Part shown: in pieces, positions 25,933-36,591 of the stretch
Numbering within the stretch: position 1 is the first letter of the stretch
How the letters are laid out: every line of letters begins with the position of its first letter
Assembly: GCA_037349105.1 (NCBI GenBank)
Contig: JAYJMM010000019.1
Span: 1-64,000 of the forward strand
Direction of reading: 5' to 3'
Source of the DNA: Limnomonas spitsbergensis
Taxonomy: Eukaryota; Chlorophyta; Chlorophyceae; Chlamydomonadales
Length of the DNA: 64,000 nt
The notes under the pieces: model-generated
Seen by the model: only the letters and a program-made list of their open reading frames with translations
Told to the model about the DNA's origin: nothing
The model's database searches: none
Made by a program: the position numbers and the translations under genes

Positions 25933-28900
25933 ACAGCTGTTCTGGGGTAAGGGTGAGGATTGGGAGGGAGGAGGCAGCTGACTGGTCCACAGCTGTTCTG
26001 GGGTAAGGGTGAAGGGTGGGAGGGAGAAGGCAGCTGACTGATCCACAGCTGTTCTGGGGTAAGGGTGAGGGGTAGGAGGGAGGAGGCAGCTGACTGATCC
26101 ACAGCTGTTCTGGGGTAAGGGTAAGGATTGGGAGGGAGGAGGCAGCTGACTGATCCACAGCTGTTCTGGGGTAAGGGTGGAGGGTGGGAGGGAGGAGGCA
26201 GCTCACTGATCCACAGCTGTTCTGGGGTAAGGGTGAAGGGTGGGAGGGAGGAGGCAGCTGACTGATCCACAGCTGTTCTGGGGTAAGGGTGAAGGGTGGG
26301 AGGGAGGAGGCAGCTGACTGGTCCAAAGCTGTTCTGGGGTTAGGGTGAAGGGTGGGAGGGAGGAGGCAGCTGACTGGTCCACAGCTGTTCTGGGGTAAGG
26401 GTGAAGGGTGGGAGGGAGGGGGCAGCTGACTGGTCCACAGCTGTTCTGGGGTAAGGGTGAGGATTGGGAGGGAGGAGACAGCTGACTGGTCCACAGCTGT
26501 TCTGGGGTAAGGGTGGAGGGTGGGAGGGAGAAGGCAGCTGACTGATCCACAGCTGTTCTGGGGTAAGGGTGAGGGGTAGGAGGGAGGAGGCAGCTGACTG
26601 ATCCACAGCTGTTCTGGGGTAAGGGTAAGGATTGGGAGGGAGGAGGCAGCTGACTGATCCACATCTGTTCTGGGGTAAGGGTGGAGGGTGGGAGGGAGGA
26701 GGCAGCTGACTGATCCACAGCTGTTCTGGGGTAAGGGTGAAGGGTGGGAGGGAGGAGGCAGCTGACTGATCCACAGCTGTTCTGGGGTAAGGGTGAAGGG
26801 TGGGAGGGAGAAGGCAGCTGACTGATCCACAGCTGTTCTGGGGTAAGGGTGAAGGGTGGGAGGGAGGAGGCAGCTGACTGGTCCACAGCTGTTCTGGGGT
26901 AAGGGTGAAGGGTGGGAGGGAGGGGGCAGCTGACTGGTCCACAGCTGTTCTGGGGTAAGGGTGAGGATTGGGAGGGAGGAGACAGCTGACTGGTCCACAG
27001 CTGTTCTGGGGTAAGGGTGGAGGGTGGGAGGGAGAAGGCAGCTGACTGATCCACAGCTGTTCTGGGGTAAGGGTGAGGGGTGGGAGGGAGGAGGCAGGCT
27101 ACTGATCCACAGCTGTTCTGGGGTAAGGGTGAGGATTGGGAGGGAGGAGGCAGCTGACTGGTCCATAGCTGTTCTGGGGTAAGGGTGAAGGGTGGGAGGG
27201 AGGAGTCAGGCTACTGATCCACAGCTGTTCTGGGGTAAGGGTGAGGGGTAGGAGGGAGGAGGCAGCTGACTGGTCCACAGATGTTCTGGGGTAAGGGTGA
27301 AGGGTGGGAGGAAGGAGGCAGCTCACTGATCCACAGCAGTTCTGGGGTAAGGGTGAGGGGTGGGAGGGAGGAGGCAGCTGACTGGTCCACAGCTGTTCTG
27401 GGGTAAGGGTGGAGGGTGGGAGGGAGAAGGCAGCTGACTGATCCACAGCTGTTCTGGGGTAAGGGTGAGGGGTGGGAGGGAGGAGGCAGGCTACTGATCC
27501 ACAGCTGTTCTGGGGTAAGGGTGAGGATTGGGAGGGAGGAGGCAGCTGACTGGTCCATAGCTGTTCTGGGGTAAGGGTGAAGGGTGGGAGGGAGGAGGCA
27601 GCTGACTGGTGCACAGCTGTTCTGGGGTAAGGGTGAAGGGTGGGAGGGAGGAGGCAAGTTACTGATCCACAGCTGTTCTGGGGTAAGGGTGAGGGGTAGG
27701 AGGGAGGAGGCAGCTGACTGATCCACAGCTGTTCTGGGGTAAGGGTGAGGGGTGGGAGGGAGGAGGCAGCTGACTGATCCGCAGCTGTTCTGGGGTAAGG
27801 GTGAAGGGTGGGAGGGAGGCTGCAGCTGACTGGTCCACAGATGTTCTGGGGTAAGGGTAAGGATTGGGAGGGAGGAGGCAGCTGACTGATCCACAGCTGT
27901 TCTGGGGTAAGGGTGGAGGGTGGGAGGGAGGAGGCAGCTGACTGATCCACAGCTGTTCTGGGGTAAGGGTGAAGGGTGGGAGGGAGGAGGCACCTGACTG
28001 ATCCACAGCTGTTCTGGGGTAAGGGTGAAGGGTGGGAGGGAGGAGGCAGCTGACTGGTCCAAAGCTGTTCTGGGGTTAGGGTGAAGGGTGGGAGGGAGGA
28101 GGCAGCTGACTGGTCCACAGCTGTTCTGGGGTAAGGGTGAAGGGTGGGAGGGAGGGGGCAGCTGACTGGTCCACAGCTGTTCTGGGGTAAGGGTGAGGAT
28201 TGGGAGGGAGGAGACAGCTGACTGGTCCACAGCTGTTCTGGGGTAAGGGTGGAGGGTGGGAGGGAGAAGGCAGCTGACTGATCCACAGCTGTTCTGGGGT
28301 AAGGGTGAGGGGTAGGAGGGAGGAGGCAGCTGACTGATCCACAGCTGTTCTGGGGTAAGGGTAAGGATTGGGAGGGAGGAGGCAGCTGACTGATCCACAG
28401 CTGTTCTGGGGTAAGGGTGGAGGGTGGGAGGGAGGAGGCAGCTGACTGATCCACAGCTGTTCTGGGGTAAGGGTGAAGGGTGGGAGGGAGGAGGCAGCTG
28501 ACTGATCCACAGCTGTTCTGGGGTAAGGGTGAAGGGTGGGAGGGAGGAGGCAGCTCACTGGTCCAAAGCTGTTCTGGGGTTAGGGTGAAGGGTGGGAGGG
28601 AGGAGGCAGCTGACTGGTCCACAGCTGTTCTGGGGTAAGGGTGAAGGGTGGGAGGGAGGGGGCAGCTGACTGGTCCACAGCTGTTCTGGGGTAAGGGTGA
28701 GGATTGGGAGGGAGGAGACAGCTGACTGGTCCACAGCTGTTCTGGGGTAAGGGTGGAGGGTGGGAGGGAGAAGGCAGCTGACTGATCCACAGCTGTTCTG
28801 GGGTAAGGGTGAGGGGTGGGAGGGAGGAGGCAGGCTACTGATCCACAGCTGTTCTGGGGTAAGGGTGAGGATTGGGAGGGAGGAGGCAGCTGACTGGTCC

Positions 28901-31900
28901 ATAGCTGTTCTGGGGTAAGGGTGAAGGGTGGGAGGGAGGAGGCAGCTGACTGGTGCACAGCTGTTCTGGGGTAAGGGTGAAGGGTGGGAGGGAGGAGGCA
29001 AGTTACTGATCCACAGCTGTTCTGGGGTAAGGGTGAGGGGTAGGAGGGAGGAGGCAGCCGACTGATCCACAGCTGTTCTGGGGTAAGGGTGAGGGGTGGG
29101 AGGGAGGAGGCAGCTGACTGATCCGCAGCTGTTCTGGGGTAAGGGTGAAGGGTGGGAGGGAGGCTGCAGCTGACTGGTCCACAGATGTTCTGGGGTAAGG
29201 GTGAAGGGTGGGAGGGAGGAGGCAGCTCACTGATCCACAGCTGTTCAGGGGTAAGGGTGGGGATTGGGAGGGAGGAGGCAGCTGACTGGTCCACAGCTGT
29301 TCTGGGTGGGAGGGAGGAGGCATGCTACTGATCCACAGCTGTTCTGGGGTAAGGGTGAGGGGTAGGAGGGAGGAGGCAGCTGACTGGTCCACAGCTGTTC
29401 TGGGGTAAGGGTGAGGGGTAGGAGGGAGGAGGCAGCTGACTGATCCACAGCTGTTCTGGGGTAAGGGTGAGGGGTGGGAGGGAGGAGGCAGCTGACTGAT
29501 CCGCAGCTGTTCTGGGGTAAGGGTGAAGGGTGGGAGGGAGGCTGCAGCTGACTGGTCCACAGATGTTCTGGGGTAAGGGTGAAGGGTGGGAGGGAGGAGG
29601 CAGCTCACTGATCCACAGCTGTTCTGGGGTAAGGGTGGGGATTGGGAGGGAGGAGGCAGCTGACTGGTCCACAGCTGTTCTGGGTGGGAGGGAGGAGGCA
29701 TGCTACTGATCCACAGCTGTTCTGGGGTAAGGGTGAGGGGTAGGAGGGAGGAGGCAGCTGATTGGTCCACAGCTGTTCTGGGGTAAGGGTGAGGGGTAGG
29801 AGGGAGGAGGCAGGTTACTGATCCACAGCTGTTCTGGGGTAAGGGTGAGGGGTGGGAGGGAGGAGGCAGCTGACTGGTCCAAAGCTGTTCTGGGGTTAGG
29901 GTGAAGGGTGGGAGGGAGGAGGCAGCTGACTGATCCACAGCTGTTCTGGGGTAAGGGTGAAGGGTGGGAGGGAGGGGGCAGCTGACTGGTCCACAGCTGT
30001 TCTGGGGTAAGGGTGAGGATTGGGAGGGAGGAGACAGCTGACTGGTCCACAGCTGTTCTGGGGTAAGGGTGGAGGGTGGGAGGGAGAAGGCAGCTGACTG
30101 ATCCACAGCTGTTCTGGGGTAAGGGTGAAGGGTGGGAGGGAGGAGTCAGGCTACTGATCCACAGCTGTTCTGGGGTAAGGGTGAGGGGTACGAGGGAGGA
30201 GGCAGGTTACTGATCCACAGCTGTTATGGGGTAAGGGTGAGGATTGGGAGGGAGGAGGCAGCTGACTGGTCCACAGCTGTTCTGGGGTAAGGGTGGAGGG
30301 TGGGAGGGAGGAGGCAGCTGACTGGTCCACAGATGTTCTGGGGTAAGGGTGAAGGGTGGGAGGGAGGAGGCAGCTCACTGATCCACAGCAGTTCTGAGGT
30401 AAGGGTGAGGATTGGGAGGGAGGAGGCAGCTGACTGGTCCACAGCTGTTCTGGGTGGGAGGGAGGAGGCAGGCTACTGATCCACAACTATTCTGGGGTAA
30501 GGGTGAGGGGTAGGAGGGAGGAGGCAGCTGACTGGTCCACAGCTGTTCTGGGTTAAGGGTGAGGGGTAGGAGGGAGGAGGCAGGTTACTGATCCACAGCT
30601 GTTCTGGGGTAATGGTAAGGGTGGGAGGGAGGAGGCAGCTCACTGATCCACAGCTGTTCTGGGGTAAGGGTGAGGATTGGGAGGGAGGAGGCAGCTGACT
30701 AGTCCACAGCTGTTCTGGGGTAAGGGTGGAGGGTGGGAGGGAGGAGGCAGCTGACTGATCCACGGCTGTTCTGGGGTAAGGGTGAGGGGTGGGAGGGAGG
30801 AAGCAGCTGACTGATCCACAGCTGTTCTGGGGTTAGGGTGAAGGGTGGGAGGGAGGAGGCAGCTGACTCGTGCACAGCTGTTCTGGGGTAAGGGTGAAGG
30901 GTGGGAGGGAGGAGGCAAGTTACTGATCCACAGCTGTTCTGGGGTAAGGGTGAGGGGTAGGAGGGAGGAGGCAGCTGACTGATCCACAGCTGTTCTGGGG
31001 TAAGGGTGAGGGGTGGGAGGGAGGAGGCAGCTGACTGATCCGCAGCTGTTCTGGGGTAAGGGTGAAGGGTGGGAGGGAGGCTGCAGCTGACTGGTCCACA
31101 ACTGTTCTGGGGTAAGGGTGAAGGGTGGGAGGGAGGAGGCAGCTCACTGATCCACAGCTGTTCTGGGGTAAGGGTGGGGATTGGGAGGGAGGAGGCAGCT
31201 GACTGGTCCACAGCTGTTCTGGGGTAAGGGTGGAGGGTGGGAGGGAGGAGGCAGCTGACTGATCCACAGCTGTTATGGGGTAAGGGTGAGGGGTGGGAGG
31301 GAGGAGGCAGCTAACTGATCCACAGCTGTTCTGGGGTTAGGGTGAAGGGTGGGAGGGAGGAGGCAGCTGACTGGTGCACAGCTGTTCTGGGGTAAGGGTG
31401 AAGGGTGGGAGGGAGGAGGCAAGTTACTGATCCACAGTTGTTCTGGGGTAAGGGTGAGGGGTAGGAGGGAGGAGGCAGCTGACTGATCCACAGCTGTTCT
31501 GGGGTAAGGGTGAGGGGTGGGAGGGAGGAGGCAGCTGACTGATCCACAGCTGTTCTGGGGTAAGGGTGAAGGGTGGGAGGGAGGCTGCAGCTGACTGGTC
31601 CACAGATGTTCTGGGGTAAGGGTGAAGGGTGGGAGGGAGGAGGCAGCTCATTGATCCACAGCTGTTCTGGGGTAAGGGTGGGGGTTGGGAGGGAGGAGGC
31701 AGCTGACTGGTCCACAGCTGTTCTGGGGTAAGGGTGGAGGGTGGGAGGGAGGAGGCAGCTGACTGATCCACAGCTGTTCTGGGGTAAGGGTGAGGGGTGG
31801 GAGGGAGGAGGCAGCTGACTGGTCCACAGCTGTTCTGGGGTAAGGGTGAAGGGTGGGAGGGAGGAGGCAAGTTACTGATCCACAGCTGTTCTGGGGTAAG

Positions 31901-32814
31901 GGTGAGGGGTAGGAGGGAGGAGGCAGCTGACTGATCCACAGCTGTTTTGGGGTTAGGGTGAAGGGTGGGAGGGAGGAGGCAGCTCACTGGTCCACAGCTG
32001 TTCTGGGGTAAGGGTGAAGGGTGGGAGGGAGGGGGCAGCTGATTGGTCCACAGCTGTTCTGGGGTAAGGGTGAGGATTGGGAGGGAGGAGACAGCTGACT
32101 GGTCCACAGCTGTTCTGGGGTAAGGGTGGAGGGTGGGAGGGAGAAGGCAGCTGACTGATCCACAGCTGTTCTGGGGTAAGGGTGGAGGGTGGGAGGGAGG
32201 AGGCAGGCTACTGATCCACAGCTGTTCTGGGGTAAGGGTGGGGATTGGGAGGGAGGAGGCAGCTGACTGGTCCACAGCTGTTCTGGGGTAAGGGTGGAGG
32301 GTGGGAGGGAGGAGGCAGCTGACTGATCCACAGCTGTTCTGGGGTAAGGGTGAGGGGTGGGAGGGAGAAGGCAGCTGACTGGTCCACAGCTGTTATGGGG
32401 TAAGGGTGAAGGGTGGGAGGGAGGAGGCAGCTGACTGGTGCACAGCTGTTCTGGGGTAAGGGTGAAGGGTGGGAGGGAGGAGGCAAGTTACTGATCCACA
32501 TCTGTTCTGGGGTAAGGGTGAGGGGTAGGAGGGAGGAGGCAGCTGACTGATCCACAGCTGTTCTGGGGTAAGGGTGAGGGGTGGGAGGGAGGAGGCAGCT
32601 GACTGATCCACAGCTGTTATGGGGTAAGGGTGAAGGGTGGGAGGGAGGCTGCAGCTGACTGGTCCACAGATGTTCTGGGGTAAGGGTGGGGATTGGGAGG
32701 GAGGAGGCAGCTGACTGGTCCACAGCTGTTCTGGGTGGGAGGGAGGAGGCATGCTACTGATCCACAGCTGTTCTGGGGTAAGGGTGAGGGGTAGGAGGGA
32801 GGAGGCAGCTGACT
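25933..32814. repeat. 56-bp minisatellite, block E
   Basis: About 123 units, ending where the 56-bp unit runs directly into the 44-bp array (junction GCAGCTGACTGGCCATGAGC near 32805-32824, using the shared CTGG). It includes several 42-bp short units (GTTCTGGGTGGGAGGG form, for example near 29300, 29680 and 32735). Confidence 0.93.
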
Positions 32815-33622
32815 GGCCATGAGCTGGGGCAGGTGATGGGGGGAGAGGGGATGTGTCTGGCCAGGAGCTGGAGCAGGTGGTGGGGGGAGAGGGGATGTGT
32901 CTGGCCATGAGCTGGAGCAGGTGGTGGGGGGAGAGGGGGTGTGTCTGGCCATGAGCTGGAGCAGGTGGTGGGGGGAGAGGGGATGTGTCTGGCCATGAGC
33001 TGGGACATGTGATGGGGGGAGAGGGGATGTGTCTGGCCATGAGCTGGGACATGTGGTGGGGGGAGAGGGGATGTGTCTGGCCATGAGCTGGAGCAAGTGA
33101 TGGGGGGAGAGGGGATGTGTCTGGCCATGAGCTGGAGCAGGTGGTGGGGGGAGAGGGGATGTGTCTGGCCATGAGCTGGGACAGGTGGTGGGGGGAGAGG
33201 GGATGTGTCTGGCCATGAGCTGGAGCAGGTGGTGGGGGGAGAGGGGATGTGTCTGGCCATGAGCTGGAGCAGGTGGTGGGAGGAGAGGGGATGTGTCTGG
33301 CCATGAGCTGGGACAGGTGGTGGGGGGAGAGGGGATGTGTCTGGCCAGGAGCTGGAGCAGGTGGTGGGGGGAGAGGGGATGTGTTTGGCCAGGAGCTGGA
33401 GCAGGTGGTGGGGGGAGAGGGGGTGTGTCTGGCCATGAGCTGGAGCAGGTGGTGGGGGGAGAGGGGATGTGTCTGGCCATGAGCTGGGACAGGTGGTGGG
33501 GGGAGAGGGGATGTGTCTGGCCATGAGCTGGGACATGTGATGGGGGGAGAGGGGATGTGTCTGGCCATGAGCTGGGGCAGGTGATGGGGGGAGAGGGGAT
33601 GTGTCTGGCCATGAGCTGGGCA
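32813..33622. repeat. 44-bp minisatellite array
   Basis: About 18 head-to-tail copies of a 44-bp G-rich unit (CCATGAGCTGGAGCAGGTGG, then a TGGGGGGAGAGGGGATGTGT-type half and CTGG). Variable positions are GGAGCAGG/GGGACAGG/GGGACATG and CATGAG/CAGGAG. The same unit appears in two or three copies inside every 1.02-kb spacer, so the array and the spacers share an origin. Open frames on both strands are repeat artefacts. Confidence 0.95.
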
Positions 33623-35249
33623 TGTGGAGTGCTTTGGCTGTTGAGAAGCAGTAGGTGATGAGGCTGGGCTTGGGTACCTTCAGACGATCATGATGCATGG
33701 TAGGCCAGCCAGCCTAGTCCTGTGGTAGCAAGGGACATAAAGGGTCCATGCTTTATGGCATGGGATGTACGGGAGGGTATGTGGGAGAGTCTAGGAGAGC
33801 ACATGGGGGTACTGGATGTGGCTGGACCCTGACTGGTTGGACTTTGAGTGGCTGGACCCTAAATTGCTGGGCAGTTGTGGGGGATCTTTGGCATGCAAGA
33901 CCTGGGCAGCTGAGGGGGAGAGGTGGACTGCTGGATCTAGGCAGCAAAGGGGGATATGTGGACTGCATGAGCTAGGCAGCTGAGGGGGAGAGGTGTTTGG
34001 GGAGGGGGTTCTGTTACTTTGCCTTGATGTATCAGGATGGTGGAGTCTTGTGCATGGGGACATGTACTTGTACGCTGCTCTGATAAAAACATGGAGGTGG
34101 AGTCGTGTGCACGGGGACAGGTACTGGTACCTTGCTCTGTAATTTACTTGTGGCTGGTGGCCTGGGGTGTAAGCACGAGGGGGGGGGGGGGGTATGGACA
34201 GAGGGCACATGGCCCATGCTGGAGGGCCATGCGGGAGGGACACGCTGTTACTTGCCTTTCATCCAACAAACAGCAGGAAGGTCGAGTCGAGTGGTCGTGT
34301 GGTCGAGTGGTTGTGGCACTCTGATCTGATGTAGCAAGGTGATGGAGTCTTGTGCACGGGGGATGGTAGTTGCTGGGCTTCTCGATCTTCCTTGTTCTTG
34401 CGTTTACGATGGCGCTTTGGGGATGCGTGGGGATGTCGGCCCCCGGTGTGTTGGGTACCTGACGGTACGCATGAGGAAGATGCTGCTACATTACATTGCG
34501 TATGAGTACAACGCGTTACTCAGAGAACTTCATACAAGATCCAATCCGTGGCAAAGCATGATCGGGCATATCAGGATGAAGCTGGGTCGCCATCAGAGCG
34601 TAGCATTACGTGTGCTACCAAGCTCACCTGAATTGGTTGATCTTTCAAGAAGGGACTGGTACACTGGTGGTACTGAGAAGTGCATTCCAGATCGTCGACA
34701 GGTGGTACAAAGTGTGGAACGTTGCCCCATGGCTGTGGCGTCGAGACGTTCGGTCTCCAGGCGTATCATGGCCGTCTGTTGAGATTGGCATTCCTGGTGT
34801 AGGTCTACAAGATCAACCAGAGGTTTCGCTCAACATCATGCAACACCATCTAGTAGTAACACTGATCGTGGAGCTGTAGGAACGGCGAGGTACGCTTTGC
34901 ATGATTGCTTTATCAGATGCACTGCAATCGCGCTGGGTGTGCCCTCCTGCCACCTCTTGCTGCGCTCAGGCAGCACAGCTGGCGAGGGCTGCGTGGCCAA
35001 CCTGTAGACGAAGCAAGAAGATTGGAGATCGGAGTGGTGCGGCGTGGCTTCGACGCAGATCGGTAAGATGTTGTTGCAAAAAACTGATGGGTGAACATGT
35101 TGTTGCTGTCACCTGAGGCATCAGGCGTGTATGGCACGTTAGATAAAACAGTGTTCGAAACAGCAGAAAGCGGCGTATATGCGCGCATGCGTGTCTTGGT
35201 AGGGCGGCGCTTCGTTCAAAAAGACAGGCAGGATGTTGAAATGAAAAGA
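33623..35249. other. low-copy region without a recognised gene
   Basis: Sequence between the arrays and the telomeric tract. 33800-34010 has loose repeats of CTGGACC(C/T) and CTAGGCAGC(T/A) motifs. 34030-34370 has three imperfect copies of a GGTGGAGTC(T/G)TGTGCA-type element with TGGGGACATGTACT-like sequence. 34181-34193 is a G homopolymer. 34400-35250 is non-repetitive with AT/GC-balanced composition. Two overlapping + strand ORFs of 147 and 89 codons (34339-34782 and 34610-34879) are open but match no family I know and show no clear start or splice structure. I do not call them genes. Confidence 0.6.
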
Positions 35250-35396
35250 CTAAAACTAAACCCTAAACCCTAAACCCTAAACCCTAAACCCTAAACCCTA
35301 AACCCTAAACCCTAAACCCTAAACCCTAAACCCTAAACCCTAAACCCTAAACCCTAAACCCTAAACCCTAAACCCTAAACCCTAAACCCTAAACCC
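35250..35396. repeat. interstitial telomeric repeat (CCCTAAA)n
   Basis: About 20 nearly perfect CCCTAAA units (TTTAGGG on the other strand), preceded by one degenerate unit (TAAAACTAAA). The strand order is that of a left chromosome end with the chromosome extending rightwards. The last unit runs straight into LTR sequence at 35397 with no linker. TTTAGGG is the telomere repeat of most plants, many green algae, oomycetes and dinoflagellates. Confidence 0.97.
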
Positions 35397-35894
35397 TTGA
35401 CAGGTTCTACCGTACTCTGAACTGGGCTTGCCGGGTCCCTGTATCCCGGCAATTGCCTTGGCTAGTTACTTCGTCCCTTTCTAAAGGACAGACCTCTATT
35501 TGTAACAAGCACCGGCAGTCTTTGAGACCAGCAGCTTCCATATAAGTCAGTACCTTAACTCGAGTCAAGCCTAGCTCAGCCTCCGCTGATCTAGCTGGAG
35601 ACAAGTACCCCAGTAAGAGAACCGAGACTCTGCAGAAGAAGAAGTATGCAGCCTCGTCCCGTCCGTCTCTCCGCGTGTTACGCGGTAAGTGTCCTTAACA
35701 TAGCCCTGCTGGATCGCGACCAGACGGCCAGAAGGCCTATGCCCCCAAAGTCAGTTGCTATATATACACAATTCCACCTAGCTGCTTAACTCGAAGAGCA
35801 CTCGCAGCCAGTGAGTAGTCACTGAGCCTGCCCGTAGGCGTCCGTCACTGCAGTGAGGAAAGAAGTCCGCCACGGACCTGAAGCGCACCTCGCG
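35397..35894 (+). repeat. 5' LTR, 3' portion only (498 bp)
   Basis: Matches 53249-53746 with a single visible mismatch and starts exactly where telomeric repeats stop. The missing upstream ~365 bp is present in the 3' LTR (52882-53248). It contains TATATATA (around 35760) and the partner of the downstream 23-nt complement (35468-35490). Truncation at the telomeric tract means the U3 promoter of this copy is lost or incomplete. Confidence 0.93.
35468..35490 (+). promoter_or_regulatory. LTR segment complementary to the putative primer-binding site
   Basis: 23 nt beginning ACTTCGTCCC and ending AAAGGACA. It is the perfect reverse complement of 35895-35917 and is repeated in the 3' LTR at 53320-53342. 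If the transcript starts at or just before this segment, its 5' end could fold onto the site after the LTR and act as a self-primer, as in Tf1-type elements. No obvious TATA box lies just upstream, so this start is an inference. Confidence 0.55.
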
Positions 35895-35917
35895 TGTCCT
35901 TTAGAAAGGGACGAAGT
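35895..35917 (+). promoter_or_regulatory. putative primer-binding site (self-primer type)
   Basis: The first 23 nt after the LTR begin TGTCCTTTAG and are the exact reverse complement of LTR positions 35468-35490. Complementarity stops at the LTR border on one side. The usual tRNA-primed site begins TGG, and this one does not. In Tf1/sushi-type elements the first bases of the RNA pair with a site adjoining the 5' LTR and are cleaved to prime DNA synthesis; the geometry here is the same. Confidence 0.55.
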
Positions 35918-36591
35918 GGATCTAGCCTGATCAGCCTGATTTGCCAATTCCTGCTAAGGGTGCTTGTGCAGCGAGATTGGAATTTTGTTTGTATGCAAAC
36001 AACCTTGGACAGCATATGAATTGCACTTTGCTGTGGTAATCTCCATAGAGAGTGCCAAGTTAAGCCCTGAGAATCACTAAGAGTGGCAACTTAGTGTTGA
36101 GTCCAGGAGAGGCTTGAGGATCTGGCTGTGGATTTATACACCCAGCAGATAATTCCTGTATGACTGCAGATTGAGATCAGGTGGATCCAATCATTCATCA
36201 TTGACAGAAGTAAACTTGTTGACAGATCATCCAAGGTTAAAATTTTGTGGTGTACCAAAGGATCCCCGCAGGCGTCAGAGAGGAACTGACACAGCGCAAG
36301 ATCCGCCAGGAGGCAGACATCCGCAGGGGACGTGCGCCAGCTAGAGGCAGCCCAGCCAGCAAAGGTGGGAAGGGGCTAAAAAGGGCGAAGGAGGATTCCG
36401 CCAGATACAAATATTAGTGAGCATAAAAGCAGAGGGCAAGGCCTATCGCGCAAAATTGCTGTACCTGCCGTCCAGCCTTGACTAGCAGTTCCTCACCAGG
36501 TTGCAGTAAGGATAAGGAGCAGAAGCCTAAACGTTAGCAGGTTTTGTAGGGGGTGTCGCCAGCACGCCTGCAGAACAGTGCGGTTCGTAAA
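35918..36591 (+). other. untranslated leader of the giant element
   Basis: About 670 bp between the putative primer-binding site and the first in-frame ATG of ORF1. An in-frame TAG at 36547-36549 closes the frame upstream. I see no coding signal; it may hold packaging or translation-control structures, but nothing specific is visible. Confidence 0.6.

Noticed and set aside
1..33622. CRISPR array
   Set aside because: Units are contiguous, without unique spacers, too long and too variable, in a eukaryotic context with no cas genes.
161..33700. Scores of long proline/serine-rich ORFs on the - strand (up to 731 codons) and glycine-rich ORFs on the + strand
   Set aside because: They arise because the 56-bp and 44-bp repeats lack stop codons in several frames. 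Many overlap each other in all three frames, with no domain, start context or codon constraint.
34339..34879. Two overlapping + strand ORFs as a protein-coding gene
   Set aside because: They are in different frames, match no family I know, and show no convincing start or splice sites.
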